Assembly: GCF_026000295.1 (NCBI RefSeq)
Contig: NZ_AP026769.1
Location: 1,116,001-1,180,000, forward strand
DNA: 64,000 nucleotides
Source: Helicobacter suis HS1
GTDB taxonomy: Bacteria > Campylobacterota > Campylobacteria > Campylobacterales > Helicobacteraceae
Reading direction: 5' to 3'
Part shown: piece after piece, positions 26,960 through 35,776 of the stretch
Layout of the letters: the number at the start of each line of letters is the position of its first letter
Position numbering within the stretch: the stretch's first letter is position 1
The notes under the pieces: model-generated
Database searches by the model: none
The model's input: only the letters and a program-made list of their open reading frames with translations
What the model was told of the DNA's origin: nothing
Translations under genes and position numbers: made by a program

Positions 26960-28397
26960 AAATCACCCCTTCTAAAGCTTTAACTTGTGCGTGTAAATCT
27001 GCATGCACAATAGGCATTTCGCGGTGTTTGAGCCAGTTTTTAAGCACGGGCGTATAGTGGCCAAACCATTTTCCAAGCGGGGCAAACCACCCGGCCATTT
27101 TTAAAGAGATCCGCCATAAATCCCCACTACAAGCCATTTTTGCAAAGAATTTCATGCCCAATTCTTCAAGTTTACTATGTTTGGTGCTTTGATAACCAAG
27201 CACCACACCCCGCCCCTCATGGCTTTTTTCAGCCCGCAAATCTCTAATAAGCTCAGGCAAAGGGATTTTCACCGGGCACACCTCCCCACAGCGCCCGCAC
27301 AAACTACAAAGATTAGCAATATGGCCATAAGTGTCTAAACCAAAAAGTTGGGGGGTGATGACTACGCCAATGGGTCCGGGATAGGTGGCTAAATACGCAT
27401 GCCCGCCGATTTTATCATAAACCGGGCAGTGATTTAAACATGTCCCGCAACGGATACAACTTAACGCTTTGTAATACTTTTCATCGGCTAGAATATTAGA
27501 GCGGTTATGATCAAGTAAAATAATATGTGCCTCTTTTGGGCCATCTAATTCGCCCTCTTGTCTGGGGCCTGTGATGATATTTTGATAGCAGGTTACAGAA
27601 ACCCCCACCGCACTAGGACAAAGCAAGTTATCAAGAGTTACGGCATCTTCAAAGCTCTCTACCATTTTTTCAATCCCACAAATAGCCACATGAATATCAC
27701 AGGCTGTGGTACACATGCGCCCATTGCCCTCGTTTTCAACCAGCCAAATAGCCCCCTCATTAGCGATTGCAAAATTCACGCCAGAAATCCCCATTTTAAA
27801 ACCCTCAAATTCCTCGCGCATGTGCTCTCTGGCAATCCCGTTTAGCTTTTCTGGTTCACTCTCTAAAGGCGCGCCTAATTTTTCTTGAAAAATCTGCCCC
27901 ACTTGGTAGCGGTTTTTATGAATAGCTGGGGCTACGATGTGTACCGGGTGCTCATCAATAAGCTGGATAATAAGCTCGCCTAAATCAGTTTCTTTAGACA
28001 CAATGCCTCTTTCATGCATATACCGATTAAGCTCGATCTCCTCGCTAGCCATTGACTTGCCCTTTAAAATCTTGCTAACCCCTTTTTGTTTAGCAAGGTT
28101 ATAAATAATCTCATTGGCATCTTTGGCTGTGCTAGCATAGTGTACAATAAAGCCATTTTGAGTGGCTTTTTCCTCAAAGGTTTGTACATAGTGATCCAAC
28201 TTAGCTAGTACTTTAAGCTTAGCATTTTGCCCAATTTGGCGCAGGTGTTCCCATTGTGGATAACGATCTGCTAACAAATTCTTGCGGTTATGAATAAGAG
28301 TATCCATAGCCGATCGTAAATTGGTGCGCAGTTGCGTATCAGCTAGATTTTCAGAAATGATTTTTTCATAGGCTTGATCGTTATGTGCTTCTGTCAT
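26952..28397 (-). CDS. lutB: Lactate utilization iron-sulfur protein LutB
   Basis: 481 residues: an N-terminal LUD domain (about 60-300) and a C-terminal ferredoxin-like part with two 4Fe-4S motifs, CIRCGTCLNHCPVY and CSLCGRCGEVCPV. It passes electrons from lactate oxidation towards quinone with LutA and LutC. It overlaps lutA by 4 bp and lutC by 8 bp, so the three are translated together. Confidence 0.94.
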   Translation of the reverse strand: MTEAHNDQAYEKIISENLADTQLRTNLRSAMDTLIHNRKNLLADRYPQWEHLRQIGQNAKLKVLAKLDHYVQTFEEKATQNGFIVHYASTAKDANEIIYNLAKQKGVSKILKGKSMASEEIELNRYMHERGIVSKETDLGELIIQLIDEHPVHIVAPAIHKNRYQVGQIFQEKLGAPLESEPEKLNGIAREHMREEFEGFKMGISGVNFAIANEGAIWLVENEGNGRMCTTACDIHVAICGIEKMVESFEDAVTLDNLLCPSAVGVSVTCYQNIITGPRQEGELDGPKEAHIILLDHNRSNILADEKYYKALSCIRCGTCLNHCPVYDKIGGHAYLATYPGPIGVVITPQLFGLDTYGHIANLCSLCGRCGEVCPVKIPLPELIRDLRAEKSHEGRGVVLGYQSTKHSKLEELGMKFFAKMACSGDLWRISLKMAGWFAPLGKWFGHYTPVLKNWLKHREMPIVHADLHAQVKALEGVIYE

Positions 28398-29131
28398 GTT
28401 AAATCTCCAATCCCCACTCTTTGGGCTAAAAAGTCATAAAAGTGCATGGTTTTTGTACGGGCCTGCATTTTAGCCATCGCCCCGCTAATATTAAGCAAAC
28501 AACCCGCATCGGCTGAGAGAATATAATCTACCTGACGGCTTTCAATGTCCTTAATTTTCTCCTGCACCATCGCATAAGAAATTTCAGGTTCTTTTACCGC
28601 AAAAGTCCCCCCAAACCCACAACATTCCTCCTCGCGCTCTAATTCTACTAACTCTACATTTTCTAGCTGGGAGATGATTTTTTTAGCACTCCCAATTACT
28701 TTAGAAACCCGCAGGGCATGGCAATTTGAGTGCCAAGTAACTTTAATGGGCGCGCCCACATCTTTATAGTGAATATCTAGCTTTTTATCTAAAAATTCTG
28801 AAAGCTCAAAGACCCTAGAGGAAAAGTTTTTAACCGCCTCATAATCCTTATGCCCTTCAAAGAGTTCAAGATAGTCATGGGCCATCATGCCCACACATGA
28901 CCCACTAGGCACGATAACCGGATAATCCTCTTTAAACAGCCCTACATTGTGCAAGACGATCTCACGGCTTTGATCGTAGTAGCCTGAGTTATAGCTAGGT
29001 TGCCCACAACAGGTTTGATCCTTTTTAAAGATCACCTCCACCCCTTCTTTTTGCAAAAGTTTAATGCAATTAATCGCTGTTTTACTAAAAACAGCTCCCC
29101 CTAAACAGGTTGCAAAAAAATACACTTTCAT
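28394..29131 (-). CDS. lutA: Lactate utilization protein LutA (CCG-domain)
   Basis: 245 residues with two CCG domains, the heterodisulfide-reductase-like cysteine motif: TCCGQPSYNSGYY in the first and EECCGFGGTFAVK in the second. These bind an iron-sulfur cofactor. It is the first gene of lutABC-bcp. The lactate permease found beside it in H. pylori is not here; comB10 is. Confidence 0.93.
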   Translation of the reverse strand: MKVYFFATCLGGAVFSKTAINCIKLLQKEGVEVIFKKDQTCCGQPSYNSGYYDQSREIVLHNVGLFKEDYPVIVPSGSCVGMMAHDYLELFEGHKDYEAVKNFSSRVFELSEFLDKKLDIHYKDVGAPIKVTWHSNCHALRVSKVIGSAKKIISQLENVELVELEREEECCGFGGTFAVKEPEISYAMVQEKIKDIESRQVDYILSADAGCLLNISGAMAKMQARTKTMHFYDFLAQRVGIGDLT

Positions 29132-29171
29132 AAGTTTCCTTTGCGCTCTCTATAAAAAACATCAGCCAATC

Positions 29172-29177
29172 ATTATA
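29172..29177 (-). promoter_or_regulatory. -10 box for lutABC-bcp
   Basis: TATAAT on the minus strand, 41 bases before the lutA ATG, with AAAGGAAAC as ribosome binding site close to the start. No operator could be recognised. Confidence 0.55.
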
Positions 29178-29183
29178 GCTTAA

Positions 29184-30290
29184 CTAAGGCAACGAATGGG
29201 TAAAAAACTGCGCTAATATCTCGCCCTCTTTAGGCACAGGAAAAAAAATATCTAAATTAGGCGCGATAAAAACTCTACTCCCCTCTCTAATGATAATAAT
29301 AGGCTTGAGATTGCTTTTATCTCTTAGAATCTGGGCTACAATTTGGTTTAATCCCATGCCCGTTTGGCGCGTCATTTGCATTAAAAGATAATCGCCAAAG
29401 AAATTATTTTTACCTGTTTTATTGGCAATGGCTGAGGTAAGCGCAATGAGTAGGCCATTAGAAATGGTAGAGACTAAAAGAGGCATGCCATAGCGCTGGA
29501 AATTATGCGTGATCATCTCACCTACTAGTCCACTATAGCCTTTAACATCTGCGCCTTTGGCGTTTGTGAGCATGATATTAACCCCTTGTGGCGTGAGGAT
29601 ACGAGTCCACACAATATCAAGGCGGTACTCGCCTATTTTGTTGTTATTATTGTAATAACCTATAACTTTAGAGCCCTTGGGGATTAAAATAGCCCGTCCC
29701 ATGTTAGCAAATACATCGCTTTCTACCTGTGCAATAACCTTACCGCCTAACTGGGAGCTAATAGGTGTGATCAAAAAAGCGGGGATCATTTTATCAGCGG
29801 TGATAGTGCGCAAAAGCCTATTTTCATGGGTGGCCACATCTTTAGCTTTGAGATTATCAAAATGATCAACTCCATAGTCTAGTACTGAAATTGGTTCTTG
29901 CTCTTTAGGCTCATCTTGAGAAATTTCAAAGGCTTTAATACGAGAGGCTAGTATATCTTGTTGCGTGCTATCTATCTCTTGTGGGGGCGGGGGGGTTATT
30001 TGAGGCGGTGGCTTTTGTGATGCTTGTTTAAGCTGTGCCTTTAGAGCTGTAATTTGCTTGGCATTTTCTTCTAATATTTGCTCTAGGCGTTTGTAATCCT
30101 CTGAATCCTTAGGATCTTCTTTTTGTTGTTGTTTTGGTACAAATAAATAATCAGAAAGCGGATAGTTAGATTCTTCTACTTCTAAAACGGCCTCCGGTTG
30201 TTCGTTTCTTTTATGCCACCAAAGAGAAGAGGCCATGATCACCACACCCATACCCAATCCAATAATCAACTTTTTAACAAGAGAATTCAT
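29184..30290 (-). CDS. comB10: Competence protein ComB10 (VirB10-like)
   Basis: Inner-membrane component of the ComB type IV secretion system that imports DNA in Helicobacter. One membrane helix (about residues 7-24), then a proline-rich periplasmic linker (QITPPPPQEID) and the VirB10 beta-barrel domain (about 165-360), with GSKVIGYYNNNNKIGEYRLD and the typical ILIPKGS. 368 aa is normal. It overlaps comB9 by 4 bp. Confidence 0.92.
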   Translation of the reverse strand: MNSLVKKLIIGLGMGVVIMASSLWWHKRNEQPEAVLEVEESNYPLSDYLFVPKQQQKEDPKDSEDYKRLEQILEENAKQITALKAQLKQASQKPPPQITPPPPQEIDSTQQDILASRIKAFEISQDEPKEQEPISVLDYGVDHFDNLKAKDVATHENRLLRTITADKMIPAFLITPISSQLGGKVIAQVESDVFANMGRAILIPKGSKVIGYYNNNNKIGEYRLDIVWTRILTPQGVNIMLTNAKGADVKGYSGLVGEMITHNFQRYGMPLLVSTISNGLLIALTSAIANKTGKNNFFGDYLLMQMTRQTGMGLNQIVAQILRDKSNLKPIIIIREGSRVFIAPNLDIFFPVPKEGEILAQFFTHSLP

Positions 30291-31231
30291 GGGCGGGTAC
30301 GGCGGATACAGGCATGGAGTTTGCCCTCTCTAAGAGTCCATTTATTGGCAATATCCTCAGCGATGAGATAATCCCCTACAATGCGGGTATTAATGGGGTT
30401 ATCATACCCATCTACAACTTTATAGGCTACAGGAAATTTAACTTGAGAGGCTTTGCGATCAAATTTAAAGTAGGTAAAGTGAGCGTCGTTAAAAATGTCT
30501 AGGGGTTTGATTAGTTTAGCCGTATCAATTCTACACAGCCACAGACAAAACCAAGCCCTTTTTCTACTCCCTAAAACTTTATAGTTTCTCTTAATTTGGG
30601 TTTTATCAATCCACATGGCATTACTGGCATCTCCGATTTTAAGATAACGCGTAGAATCGGGTGTGTCCTTTTTACTCTCTAAAACATTGCTCTTTAAAAT
30701 CTCTTTTTCTTCAAATTTAGCTAGGGGTTGATCTGGGCTAGATTGGAAAAAATGCTTATTGGAAACATAGACATTTAAAACAGGGTGTTTAGGGCTTGTA
30801 AAGGTGGTTGAAAAGATATAGAAAGTATAAATCTTACCACTCTTACCCACCACATTTAAATTAGAATCAATACCAATTTGTAGGGGTTTAATGAGTAAGA
30901 CATTGCTATTTTGGTGGCGCTCATGGCCTAGCATTTTAGTGCTAAAACCTACACTATCGCCCAAAATCACCTCTCTAATAGGTTCACTAAAAACTAAAGT
31001 AGTGATCATCGCATAACGCAGGCGTAATTTAGGGGTTTGGCCTAAGCGATAATCCATAAATAATGTGTTGTCTAGATCCCCTCGCTCTCTTTTAAAAAAA
31101 CTACTTTGAATGGCATGCAGATCTTGCATGGAGTAAATGGGAGGTTCTTCTTCCTCCTCTTCTGGCTGAGCAGTAGAATCAGCCACTAATAAACACCCTA
31201 AAAAAAGCAAAAGCCAAATCCTTAAACACAT
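30287..31231 (-). CDS. comB9: Competence protein ComB9 (VirB9-like)
   Basis: Periplasmic/outer-membrane-side subunit of the ComB DNA-uptake machine. A signal peptide (residues 1-17) is followed by an acidic run (QPEEEEEEPP) and the VirB9 fold with YAMITTLVFSEPIREVILG and the C-terminal FKFDRKASQVKFPVAYKVVDG. 314 aa. It starts the two-gene comB9-comB10 unit; comB8, which precedes it in H. pylori, is replaced by divergent flgI. Confidence 0.9.
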   Translation of the reverse strand: MCLRIWLLLFLGCLLVADSTAQPEEEEEEPPIYSMQDLHAIQSSFFKRERGDLDNTLFMDYRLGQTPKLRLRYAMITTLVFSEPIREVILGDSVGFSTKMLGHERHQNSNVLLIKPLQIGIDSNLNVVGKSGKIYTFYIFSTTFTSPKHPVLNVYVSNKHFFQSSPDQPLAKFEEKEILKSNVLESKKDTPDSTRYLKIGDASNAMWIDKTQIKRNYKVLGSRKRAWFCLWLCRIDTAKLIKPLDIFNDAHFTYFKFDRKASQVKFPVAYKVVDGYDNPINTRIVGDYLIAEDIANKWTLREGKLHACIRRTRP

Positions 31232-31254
31232 CTAACACCAACTTCTTTAAATCC

Positions 31255-31260
31255 ATTATA
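31255..31260 (-). promoter_or_regulatory. -10 box for comB9-comB10
   Basis: TATAAT on the minus strand, 24 bases before the comB9 ATG, in the 88-bp gap shared with flgI. On the plus strand TAGAAT at 31308-31313 could serve flgI but lies very close to its start. Confidence 0.45.
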
Positions 31261-31319
31261 ACAAACTTTCTATGGTAAAGACTTGTGATATTTTTAAGAT
31301 ATTTGGGTAGAATCTAGGC

Positions 31320-32360
31320 ATGCGAGTGTGCAAACTTAGCTTTTTATTTTTATCTCTCTTGTGGGTTTTACATGCAGAGAAAATTGAAGATGTGGCCAAT
31401 ATCGTAGGGGTGCGCGATAACCAGTTAGTAGGCTATGGGCTTGTGATTGGGTTAAATGGCACGGGGGATAAATCTGGCTCTAAATTTACCATGCAATCTA
31501 TTGCAAACATGCTTGAAAGTGTCAATGTTAAGGTCTCTCCTGATGATATTAAATCTAAAAATGTAGCCGCTGTGATGATCACGGCTACCTTGCCCTCTTT
31601 TGCTAGACAGGGGGATAAAATTGATGTACAAATTTCTTCTATTGGCGATGCAAAGTCTATTGATCACGGGGTTTTAGTGATGACGCCACTAAGTGCCATT
31701 GATGGCAATATTTATGCGATCGCGCAGGGTAGTGTGAGTTTGGGTAATTCCTCTAATTTGCTTTCAGGAACGATTGTTAATGGCGCGACAATTGAGCGCG
31801 AGGTGGTTTATGATTTGACACGCCAAAACAACATGACTTTAAGCCTTAAAGAGCCTAATTTTAAAAATGCGGTGAAAATCCAAGAGACTCTAAATCAAGT
31901 TTTTAAAGAACCCGTAGCCCTAGCTATCGATCCTAAGACGATTAAATTAAAAAAGCCTGCTAAGCTTACAATGGTGGAGTTTTTAGCCTTGATTCAAGAA
32001 ATCAACATTGATTACACCCAGCAAAATAAAATCATCATTGATGAAAAATCTGGCACGGTGGTAGCGGGGGTGGATATTGTGGTACACCCGGTAGTGGTTA
32101 CAAGCGGAGATGTTACGATTAAAATTACAAAAGAACCTTTAGAACCTAAAAAAGGCAAGGCCAAAAAGGATATTGAAAAGTTTGATGCCACAACTTCTTT
32201 TGATACAAAAGAAAATGTCTTAAGCGCACCTAAGGCCACAGTAGCAAGTGTGGTTAAGGCTTTACAAAAAATCGGGGTGAATGCTAAGGGCATTGTTTCT
32301 ATTTTAGAGGCGATGAAAAAAAGTGGGGCAATTAGCGCTCAAATGGAGCCCGCAAGGTAG
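31320..32360 (+). CDS. flgI: Flagellar P-ring protein FlgI
   Basis: Forms the periplasmic P-ring bushing of the flagellar rod. A signal peptide (1-19, ending LHA-EK) is followed by [24 protein letters not shown], the family hallmark, and the long conserved body to [19 protein letters not shown]. 346 aa is normal. The last codons (PAR and the stop) lie in the 55-bp copied segment, so the native terminal residues may differ by two or three. Confidence 0.95.
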   Translation: MRVCKLSFLFLSLLWVLHAEKIEDVANIVGVRDNQLVGYGLVIGLNGTGDKSGSKFTMQSIANMLESVNVKVSPDDIKSKNVAAVMITATLPSFARQGDKIDVQISSIGDAKSIDHGVLVMTPLSAIDGNIYAIAQGSVSLGNSSNLLSGTIVNGATIEREVVYDLTRQNNMTLSLKEPNFKNAVKIQETLNQVFKEPVALAIDPKTIKLKKPAKLTMVEFLALIQEINIDYTQQNKIIIDEKSGTVVAGVDIVVHPVVVTSGDVTIKITKEPLEPKKGKAKKDIEKFDATTSFDTKENVLSAPKATVASVVKALQKIGVNAKGIVSILEAMKKSGAISAQMEPAR

Positions 32361-32402
32361 ATTTAGCTATTGATTCTATGGCGCGCATTTTAAGCGGGCA
32401 TG
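32348..32402. repeat. 55-bp copy of 34437-34491 at the flgI/flgJ junction
   Basis: Exact copy with an offset of 2089 bp. The donor is the end of the HP0242-like gene plus the start of the next. The copy covers the flgI stop and the first codons of flgJ. Confidence 0.93.
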
Positions 32403-32665
32403 TAGATGCTAAGAAGTTAAAAAGCACAAAGAACGACGATCAACAACTTAAAGTACAAACGGATGCTTTTGAATCCTTGCTTTTAAAGTTTATGTTAGAT
32501 ACCGCACTTAAATTAGATAATCCACTCTATCCTAAACAACCCGGAAGCGAGATTTATCAATCCATGTATAAAGAATCGCTCTCTAACCAACTCAGCGGGC
32601 ATTTTGGCTATAGCGAGTTACTCTTTAACTTTCTTAAGGATCAAGAGGCACAGAGAAAAGGGTGA
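32378..32665 (+). CDS. flgJ: FlgJ-like rod-binding protein (first codons replaced)
   Basis: Rod-assembly chaperone/cap domain without the muramidase half, as usual in Helicobacter. The core [29 protein letters not shown] and the conserved end [19 protein letters not shown] are intact. The first eight residues (MARILSGH) come from the copied 34437-34491 segment, where they are the end of another protein; the native start is lost or hidden. The stop overlaps the GTG of flgS. Confidence 0.8.
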   Translation: MARILSGHVDAKKLKSTKNDDQQLKVQTDAFESLLLKFMLDTALKLDNPLYPKQPGSEIYQSMYKESLSNQLSGHFGYSELLFNFLKDQEAQRKG

Positions 32666-33708
32666 GTAAAAAAAACACTTTACAATTTGAATCAGGGGAG
32701 GGGTTAGATCAAAAAATCCTAGATGGGATTGAAATGCAGGATCGCCAAGAGCTTTTACGCCTGCTTAATGAATTTATTTTGCAAATTAATTCCGGCTATT
32801 CAAGCTAGAATACAAAGCTTTTTAGAGGAGGTTGGGTGATCACAGGTTTTAAAGATGGTGCAAAGGTACTTAATGAAAATAAAAGCTTTTTTTATAAGAA
32901 TAGCAAGGCTATAGAAAGCCAAGAAGTGTTTGAAAAAGCAAGATCTGTAGGGTTTAATAGCGAGATTGAACATGGGGGCAAAAACTACCTTTTTCAGAAT
33001 AATAAAATTCAGGGCAAAGAAATCATCACCGCTACAGACATCACCAAACAAAAACGCCAAGAACGGCTAATCTCTATGGGCAAAATTTCAGCCCATTTAG
33101 CCCATGAAATCCGAAATCCCGTAGGCTCTATTTCTCTACTCACCTCTGTTTTACTCAAAAAAGTAGAGGAAAAAACTAAGCCTATTGTTTTTGAATTACA
33201 ACGATCGCTGTGGCGGGTTGAGCGTATTATCAAGGCAACTTTGCTTTTTTCTAAAGGTGTACAGGCTAATAAAATCCCTCAGAGCCTCTCTTTATTAGAA
33301 GATGAAATCAAAGAGGCGCTTAACCAGTATAGCTACACTAAAGACATCACCCTTAAAACCCAGATCACACCTCTTACTGTCTCTTATGATCTAAGTTTAC
33401 TCAGTATTGCCCTGCAAAATTTCCTTTATAACGCTATAGATGCCATTGAGGAGGGCAGCGCCGAAGAAGGGCATGTAGAAGTGGTGGCATTTGAGGAGGG
33501 GGAATGGGTGATTTTTCATATTAAAGATGATGGTAAGGAAGTTGTGGATAAAGAACTGCTCTTTGAACCCTTTGAAACCACTAAATTAAAGGGCAATGGG
33601 CTAGGTTTAGCGCTTTCTTTGCAGGTGGTAGAAGCGCACGGGGGGCAAATCACGCTTTTAGACACGCCTACAAAAACCTTTGAAATCCGCATTCTCAAGG
33701 ATGCTTAA
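32662..33708 (+). pseudogene. flgS: Flagellar sensor histidine kinase FlgS, interrupted by an 81-bp substitution
   Basis: FlgS phosphorylates FlgR to switch on sigma-54 flagellar genes. The GTG start at 32662 reads KNTLQFESGEGLDQKILDG, then a stop at about 32815 inside a copied ispA segment (32784-32864). The original frame resumes exactly at 32866 (VLNENKSFFYKN), 204 bases after the start, so 81 bases were substituted without shifting the frame. The kinase part is complete: SMGKISAHLAHEIRNPVGS carries the phospho-histidine, and LQNFLYNAIDAIEEG and GNGLGLALSLQVVEAHGG are N and G boxes. The remaining downstream frame begins at GTG 32836. Loss of FlgS would make cells non-motile, so the interruption may not be real. 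Confidence 0.88.
32784..32864. repeat. 81-bp segment copied from the start of ispA, placed within flgS
   Basis: 32784-32833 equals 34870-34919 and 32841-32864 equals 34927-34950, both at an offset of 2086 bp; seven bases between them (32834-32840) differ from the donor. The total of 81 bases keeps the flgS frame. Confidence 0.93.
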
Positions 33709-33732
33709 AAGTTTGTATTAATCATTTTAGGC

Positions 33733-33738
33733 TAGAAT
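33733..33738 (+). promoter_or_regulatory. -10 box for napA
   Basis: TAGAAT in the 72-bp gap between flgS and napA, 43 bases before the ATG. The ribosome binding site AAGGG lies near the start. No Fur-like box was evident. Confidence 0.4.
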
Positions 33739-33780
33739 TCCCCAGCTGGCTAGATCAGTGAAATTAAAAAAAGGGAATAG

Positions 33781-34221
33781 ATGAAAGCAAAAACAGTTGA
33801 TGTACTCAAACAACTTCAGGCCGATAGCATTGTTTTATTCGTAAAACTCCACAACTTCCATTGGAATGTAAAGGGCTCTGATTTTTTCCCCGTGCATAAA
33901 TTCACCCAAGAAGTGTATGAGGGATTTGCAGATATGTTTGATGATTTAGCCGAAAGGATAGCTCAACTAGGCCATGTACCTGTGGTTACTTTATCAGAAG
34001 CCCTAGAGCTAGCCCATGTCAAGGAGGAAAGTAAACACCACTTCCACTCCAAAGAAATTTTTGAAGCTCTTTTGCAAGATTATGAACATTTAGAGGAACA
34101 TTTTAAAGAACTCTCTGAGGTAGCAGGCCATGCAAAAGATGTTGTAACTACAGCCTATGCTGATGAACAGCTGGCTAAATTACAAAAATCTATTTGGATG
34201 CTTAAGGCAAGTTTGGCTTAA
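33781..34221 (+). CDS. napA: Dps-family ferritin / neutrophil-activating protein
   Basis: Twelve-subunit iron-storing, DNA-protecting protein; in H. pylori it activates neutrophils. Ferroxidase ligands are visible in [18 protein letters not shown] and [16 protein letters not shown]. 146 aa is close to the 144 of H. pylori. The stop overlaps the next ATG by one base. It is likely induced by iron or oxidative stress, but no regulator site was identified. Confidence 0.95.
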   Translation: MKAKTVDVLKQLQADSIVLFVKLHNFHWNVKGSDFFPVHKFTQEVYEGFADMFDDLAERIAQLGHVPVVTLSEALELAHVKEESKHHFHSKEIFEALLQDYEHLEEHFKELSEVAGHAKDVVTTAYADEQLAKLQKSIWMLKASLA

Positions 34222-34496
34222 TGGATGATTTAGAAGTCTTTGAGGGCGATCCATTAGAAAAATGGGCGGAAGTGATCGTGCATGCGAGTTTTAAGCGCTC
34301 TTTTGAGGAATTAGACAAACTTTTAGAGACGCGCGCGCTGTGCGAACTTTTGCTTGAAGAAGAGGGGCTTTTAGAGAAATTTAACGCCCTTTCTCAGCAA
34401 AACCGCCTTGATTCTGCTTTGCAAGATCGCATACACGCCCGCAAGGTAGATTTAGCTATTGATTCTATGGCGCGCATTTTAAGCGGGCATGAGTAG
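34221..34496 (+). CDS. Small helical protein of unknown function (HP0242 type)
   Basis: 91 residues, strongly acidic and leucine-rich, predicted helical (FEELDKLLETRALCELLLEEE). It keeps the H. pylori position after napA, where the equivalent protein forms a small helical fold of unknown role. The last 55 bp (34437-34491) are also present at 32348-32402. It overlaps the next gene by 8 bp. Confidence 0.7.
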   Translation: MDDLEVFEGDPLEKWAEVIVHASFKRSFEELDKLLETRALCELLLEEEGLLEKFNALSQQNRLDSALQDRIHARKVDLAIDSMARILSGHE

Positions 34497-34875
34497 GCTT
34501 TTGCTCGTGTTGTGTTGTGCTTCCTTGCTCTTTTGCAAATCTCTTAACCAGCGCATCACCCTTAAAAAAGATCAAACTTTTAGCGGGACTTTGCAGCTAC
34601 AAAAATTTAAAAAACCTTTATCTGTGCGTTGGACACTCTACAAAGATAAGGGGTTAGTGGTGCATTTGCATTTTAACCAATTCCCCTACCAGTTTATTTT
34701 GTATAAAGATTTCCAGCGCAACAGCTTTAGAAAAGAGATTTTTAAAGAGGAGCAAATAAGCACAGATAAAACGCCGCTTTTTTTTCTCATCACCTTTAAA
34801 AATTTTGATAACAAAGAGGAAAGCGCTACTTTGTATTTGCGCGCCTCTGAAAAGCTCCAATGGTTGCAGAATTAA
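34489..34875 (+). CDS. Exported protein of unknown function (HP0241 type)
   Basis: 128 residues with a signal-like start (SRLLLVLCCASLLFCKS); a cysteine near the cleavage point could make it a lipoprotein, though the lipobox is poor. The rest is beta-rich with alternating hydrophobic and basic residues (VRWTLYKDKGLVVHLHFN). No motif is recognised. It overlaps ispA by 16 bp. Confidence 0.65.
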   Translation: MSRLLLVLCCASLLFCKSLNQRITLKKDQTFSGTLQLQKFKKPLSVRWTLYKDKGLVVHLHFNQFPYQFILYKDFQRNSFRKEIFKEEQISTDKTPLFFLITFKNFDNKEESATLYLRASEKLQWLQN

Positions 34876-35765
34876 TTCCGGCTATTCAAGCTAGAATACA
34901 AAGCTTTTTAGAGGAGGTTAAAAGCCCACAGGTTTTAAAGATGGTGCAAAATCTAGGGCAGGGCAAGATGTTAAGAAGCCAACTCATTTTAGCTATCTGT
35001 TCTAATCATCCCCAAATTGTAGACTTTTGTGCCATTATAGAGATGATTCAAAGCGCCTCTTTACTCCATGATGATGTGATCGATCACGCCCAAACTAGGC
35101 GGGGTAATCCTTCGCTTAATGCTACTTTTGGAAACACCAATGCGATCATGTTAGGCGATGTGTTTTACTCTAAGGCTTTTTGCGAATTGGCTAATTTTAG
35201 TAAAGAAATAGTACAACTCATAGCCCAAAGTGTGGTGGAGCTCTCACGCGGAGAAATTAAAGATGTACAGGGTTGTTTAGCCTTTAATCCTAATAAAGCG
35301 ATCTATTTAGACACCATAGAGGATAAAAGCGCTTCTTTAATTGCGGCTAGTAGCTGTGGGGCTGCGCTTTTGCAGGGTTTAGAGCCCTCTAAGTATAGAG
35401 ATTTTGGGCGGCATTTTGGAATGGCTTTTCAAATGGTAGATGATTTGCTAGATATTACCCAGTCTCAAGAGGTTTTAGGCAAACCCGCTTTGAGTGATTT
35501 TAAAGAGGGTAAAAGTACCCTGCCCTATATTCTTTTACACCAAAAACTAAATCCAGCCGATCAAAAAAAATTAGCCTCCTATTTTAAAGTAGAGAGTGAG
35601 GAGGTACAAGAGTGGTGTTTAGAGAAATTTAAAGAATTTGGCATTGCTCAAGAGGTTTTAAAAGAGGCAAGGGGTTATGTTGATTTGGCACTAGAGGCTA
35701 TTAATGGCGAGGATAATGTGGCTTTAGAGCGCATGGCTAGTGCTATTTTAGAGAGAACATTTTAG
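34860..35765 (+). CDS. ispB: Polyprenyl diphosphate synthase (octaprenyl type)
   Basis: Builds long-chain isoprenoids, probably the side chain of menaquinone. Both aspartate-rich motifs are present: LLHDDVIDHAQTRRG (first) and MVDDLLDIT (second). 301 aa is normal for trans-type synthases. Its first 90 bp are the donor of the segment placed in flgS. hemA follows after 11 bp. Confidence 0.9.
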   Translation: MVAELIPAIQARIQSFLEEVKSPQVLKMVQNLGQGKMLRSQLILAICSNHPQIVDFCAIIEMIQSASLLHDDVIDHAQTRRGNPSLNATFGNTNAIMLGDVFYSKAFCELANFSKEIVQLIAQSVVELSRGEIKDVQGCLAFNPNKAIYLDTIEDKSASLIAASSCGAALLQGLEPSKYRDFGRHFGMAFQMVDDLLDITQSQEVLGKPALSDFKEGKSTLPYILLHQKLNPADQKKLASYFKVESEEVQEWCLEKFKEFGIAQEVLKEARGYVDLALEAINGEDNVALERMASAILERTF

Positions 35766-35776
35766 GGAGGCTTTTT

